In this document: positions 13,873 to 14,469 of the stretch, in pieces | Numbering within the stretch: the stretch's first letter is position 1 | How the letters are laid out: each line of letters begins with the position of its first letter | Assembly: GCA_017521345.1 (NCBI GenBank) | Contig: JAFXCU010000122.1 | Span: 1 to 14,469, forward strand | Origin: Ruminiclostridium sp. | Lineage (GTDB): Bacteria; Bacillota_A; Clostridia; Oscillospirales; Oscillospiraceae | Reading direction: 5' to 3' | DNA length: 14,469 nt | Position numbers and translations under genes: made by a program | The notes under the pieces: model-generated | What the model was told of the DNA's origin: nothing | The model's database searches: none | Seen by the model: the letters and a program-made list of their open reading frames with translations, nothing else

Positions 13873-13917
13873 CTCTGTTGCCCCTGCAACAGTTCATTTC
13901 CCCCTCTTCCATTATAC
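13873..13917 (+). promoter_or_regulatory. Inverted repeat and AT-rich -10-like stretch between divergent genes
   Basis: The 134-base gap between the ferredoxin and TIGR04076 genes holds the repeat CTGTTGC/GCAACAG (13873-13890, CCCT loop). It also has an AT stretch with TATACT on the plus strand and TATAAT on the minus strand sharing the same bases (near 13911-13917). No good -35 box pairs with either, so the promoters are not resolved. Confidence 0.3.
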
Positions 13918-13946
13918 TATAGAAAAACATCCAAGGAGGACCTGCC

Positions 13947-14213
13947 ATGAAGAAACCCCGCATCACCCTGACCGTTGTGGACCAGCTGGGCCCCCACGGC
14001 TGCCACCGCGGTCATAAGATCGGCGACAGCTTTGACTTCGACACCCAGCGTGGGGAGCTGTGCCCCTTGGCCATGCACGTGGCCTTCCCCTACATCGACA
14101 TCCTCCGCTACGGAGGTAAGCTCCCTGCCCGGAGCACCAACGAGTTCCGTTTCTGCTGCCCGGACGTGGAGACCATCAATGTCTTCCGCATTGACGTGGA
14201 GGAACAAGCATAA
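13947..14213 (+). CDS. TIGR04076-family small protein
   Basis: This 88-residue protein of unknown function resembles the TIGR04076 family, small proteins common in anaerobes. Visible features are the opening strand ITLTVVDQLGPHGCHRGHKIGD, three further cysteines (Cys39 in GELCPLAMH, then the Cys-Cys pair in FRFCCPD) and the family-like LCPLAMHVAFPYIDILRYGG. The His and Cys residues suggest possible metal binding, which is inference. The start at 13947 follows CCAAGGAGG. It is a single gene with a terminator right at its stop. Confidence 0.8.
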   Translation: MKKPRITLTVVDQLGPHGCHRGHKIGDSFDFDTQRGELCPLAMHVAFPYIDILRYGGKLPARSTNEFRFCCPDVETINVFRIDVEEQA

Positions 14214-14238
14214 AGGCTGTGCCGAGGCACAGCCTTTT
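14212..14238 (+). terminator. Terminator after the TIGR04076 gene
   Basis: The stem AAAGGCTGTGCC/GGCACAGCCTTT overlaps the TAA stop and is followed by TTAAATTTG. It is compact and GC-rich at its core, so it is a good intrinsic terminator. Confidence 0.85.
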
Positions 14239-14239
14239 A

Positions 14240-14469
14240 AATTTGTCGAAAAAGGCGAACTTAGATTTACGATACAAGTGCAACAAAAGATAGTGACTCA
14301 AATCGAGATATCTCCTAAAATGGTGTTTGCGGACAACCTGAAAGGAGAGAACGACATGAGCCACTACAAACACCTTACCATAGAAGAGCGAGAAAAGCTA
14401 TACTTGTTGAAAGGACAAGGAAAGAAAGTTCGTGAGATTGCCAGAGAGCTAGGTCGTGCCCCATCAACC
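14240..14469 (+). mobile_element. Left end of an IS30-type insertion sequence (cut by window edge)
   Basis: After the terminator at 14238 the base composition drops to AT-rich and a non-coding stretch (14240-14355) leads to a transposase start. The stretch includes ACAAGTGCAACAAAA, a kind of sequence seen at IS30-family ends. The left boundary is approximate because the right end and target duplication are outside the window. Confidence 0.6.
14356..14469 (+). CDS. IS30-family transposase, N-terminal fragment (cut by window edge)
   Basis: The 38 visible codons start MSHYKHLTIEEREKLYLLKG and continue with VREIARELGRAPST. This is the classic N-terminal helix-turn-helix of IS30-family DDE transposases: YKHLT.EER, followed by the I(A).LGR..S(T) recognition helix. 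The ATG at 14356 follows AAAGGAG. Codon use is more AT-rich than that of the neighbouring genes, consistent with recent insertion. The rest lies beyond the window, so whether it is intact is unknown. Confidence 0.88.
   Translation, partial: MSHYKHLTIEEREKLYLLKGQGKKVREIARELGRAPST

Noticed and set aside
1..14469. CRISPR arrays, tRNA or rRNA genes, phage or toxin-antitoxin genes
   Set aside because: No regularly spaced repeats, tRNA cloverleaf, rRNA segment or recognisable phage or toxin gene was seen on either strand.

Overview
The window is high-GC DNA with Firmicutes-type signals: consensus sigma-A promoters, strong Shine-Dalgarno sites and intrinsic terminators. It holds a complete spoIIIA sporulation operon and a T-box leader. 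Together these point to an endospore-forming, anaerobic Clostridia member. A gut Oscillospiraceae (Flavonifractor/Intestinimonas-like) is my inference from the GC and gene style, not something proven here. Nearly all genes are ordinary chromosomal ones. The only mobile-element sign is the start of an IS30-type transposase at the right edge.

Layout, left to right. 1-405 (-) is the N-terminal part of an APC-family amino acid permease. It is preceded by a ~300-base transcribed leader with hairpins and no recognised riboswitch class. 796-2142 (-) is the CCA-adding enzyme (cca), whose promoter overlaps the terminator of the operon upstream. 2216-6910 (-) is spoIIIAA-AB-AC-AD-AE-AF-AG-AH, the mother-cell channel operon of engulfed forespores, with a candidate sigma-E promoter at 6932-6962. 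6983-7053 is a paired palindromic repeat. 7173-7991 (+) is a metallo-beta-lactamase-fold hydrolase with its own promoter. It converges on the next operon through a shared bidirectional terminator.

8055-11073 (-) is a four-gene operon (gamma, delta, alpha, beta) for a 2-oxoacid:ferredoxin oxidoreductase, driven by a consensus promoter and a T-box leader whose specifier reads best as ATC (isoleucine). Upstream, 11442-12347 (-) is an orphan CbiE/CbiT-like (CobL-like) protein with a degraded SAM-binding loop. It is divergent from cysK (12596-13528, +). Then come a small [4Fe-4S] ferredoxin (13627-13812, -), a TIGR04076-type small protein (13947-14213, +) and the IS30-type element.

The most interesting point is the T-box on the oxidoreductase operon. 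T-boxes raise expression when a tRNA is uncharged. Ile control therefore suggests the enzyme runs in the biosynthetic direction, carboxylating branched-chain acyl-CoA with reduced ferredoxin to make branched-chain 2-oxoacids. That is inference. The enzyme could equally be labelled a pyruvate-type oxidoreductase from sequence alone.
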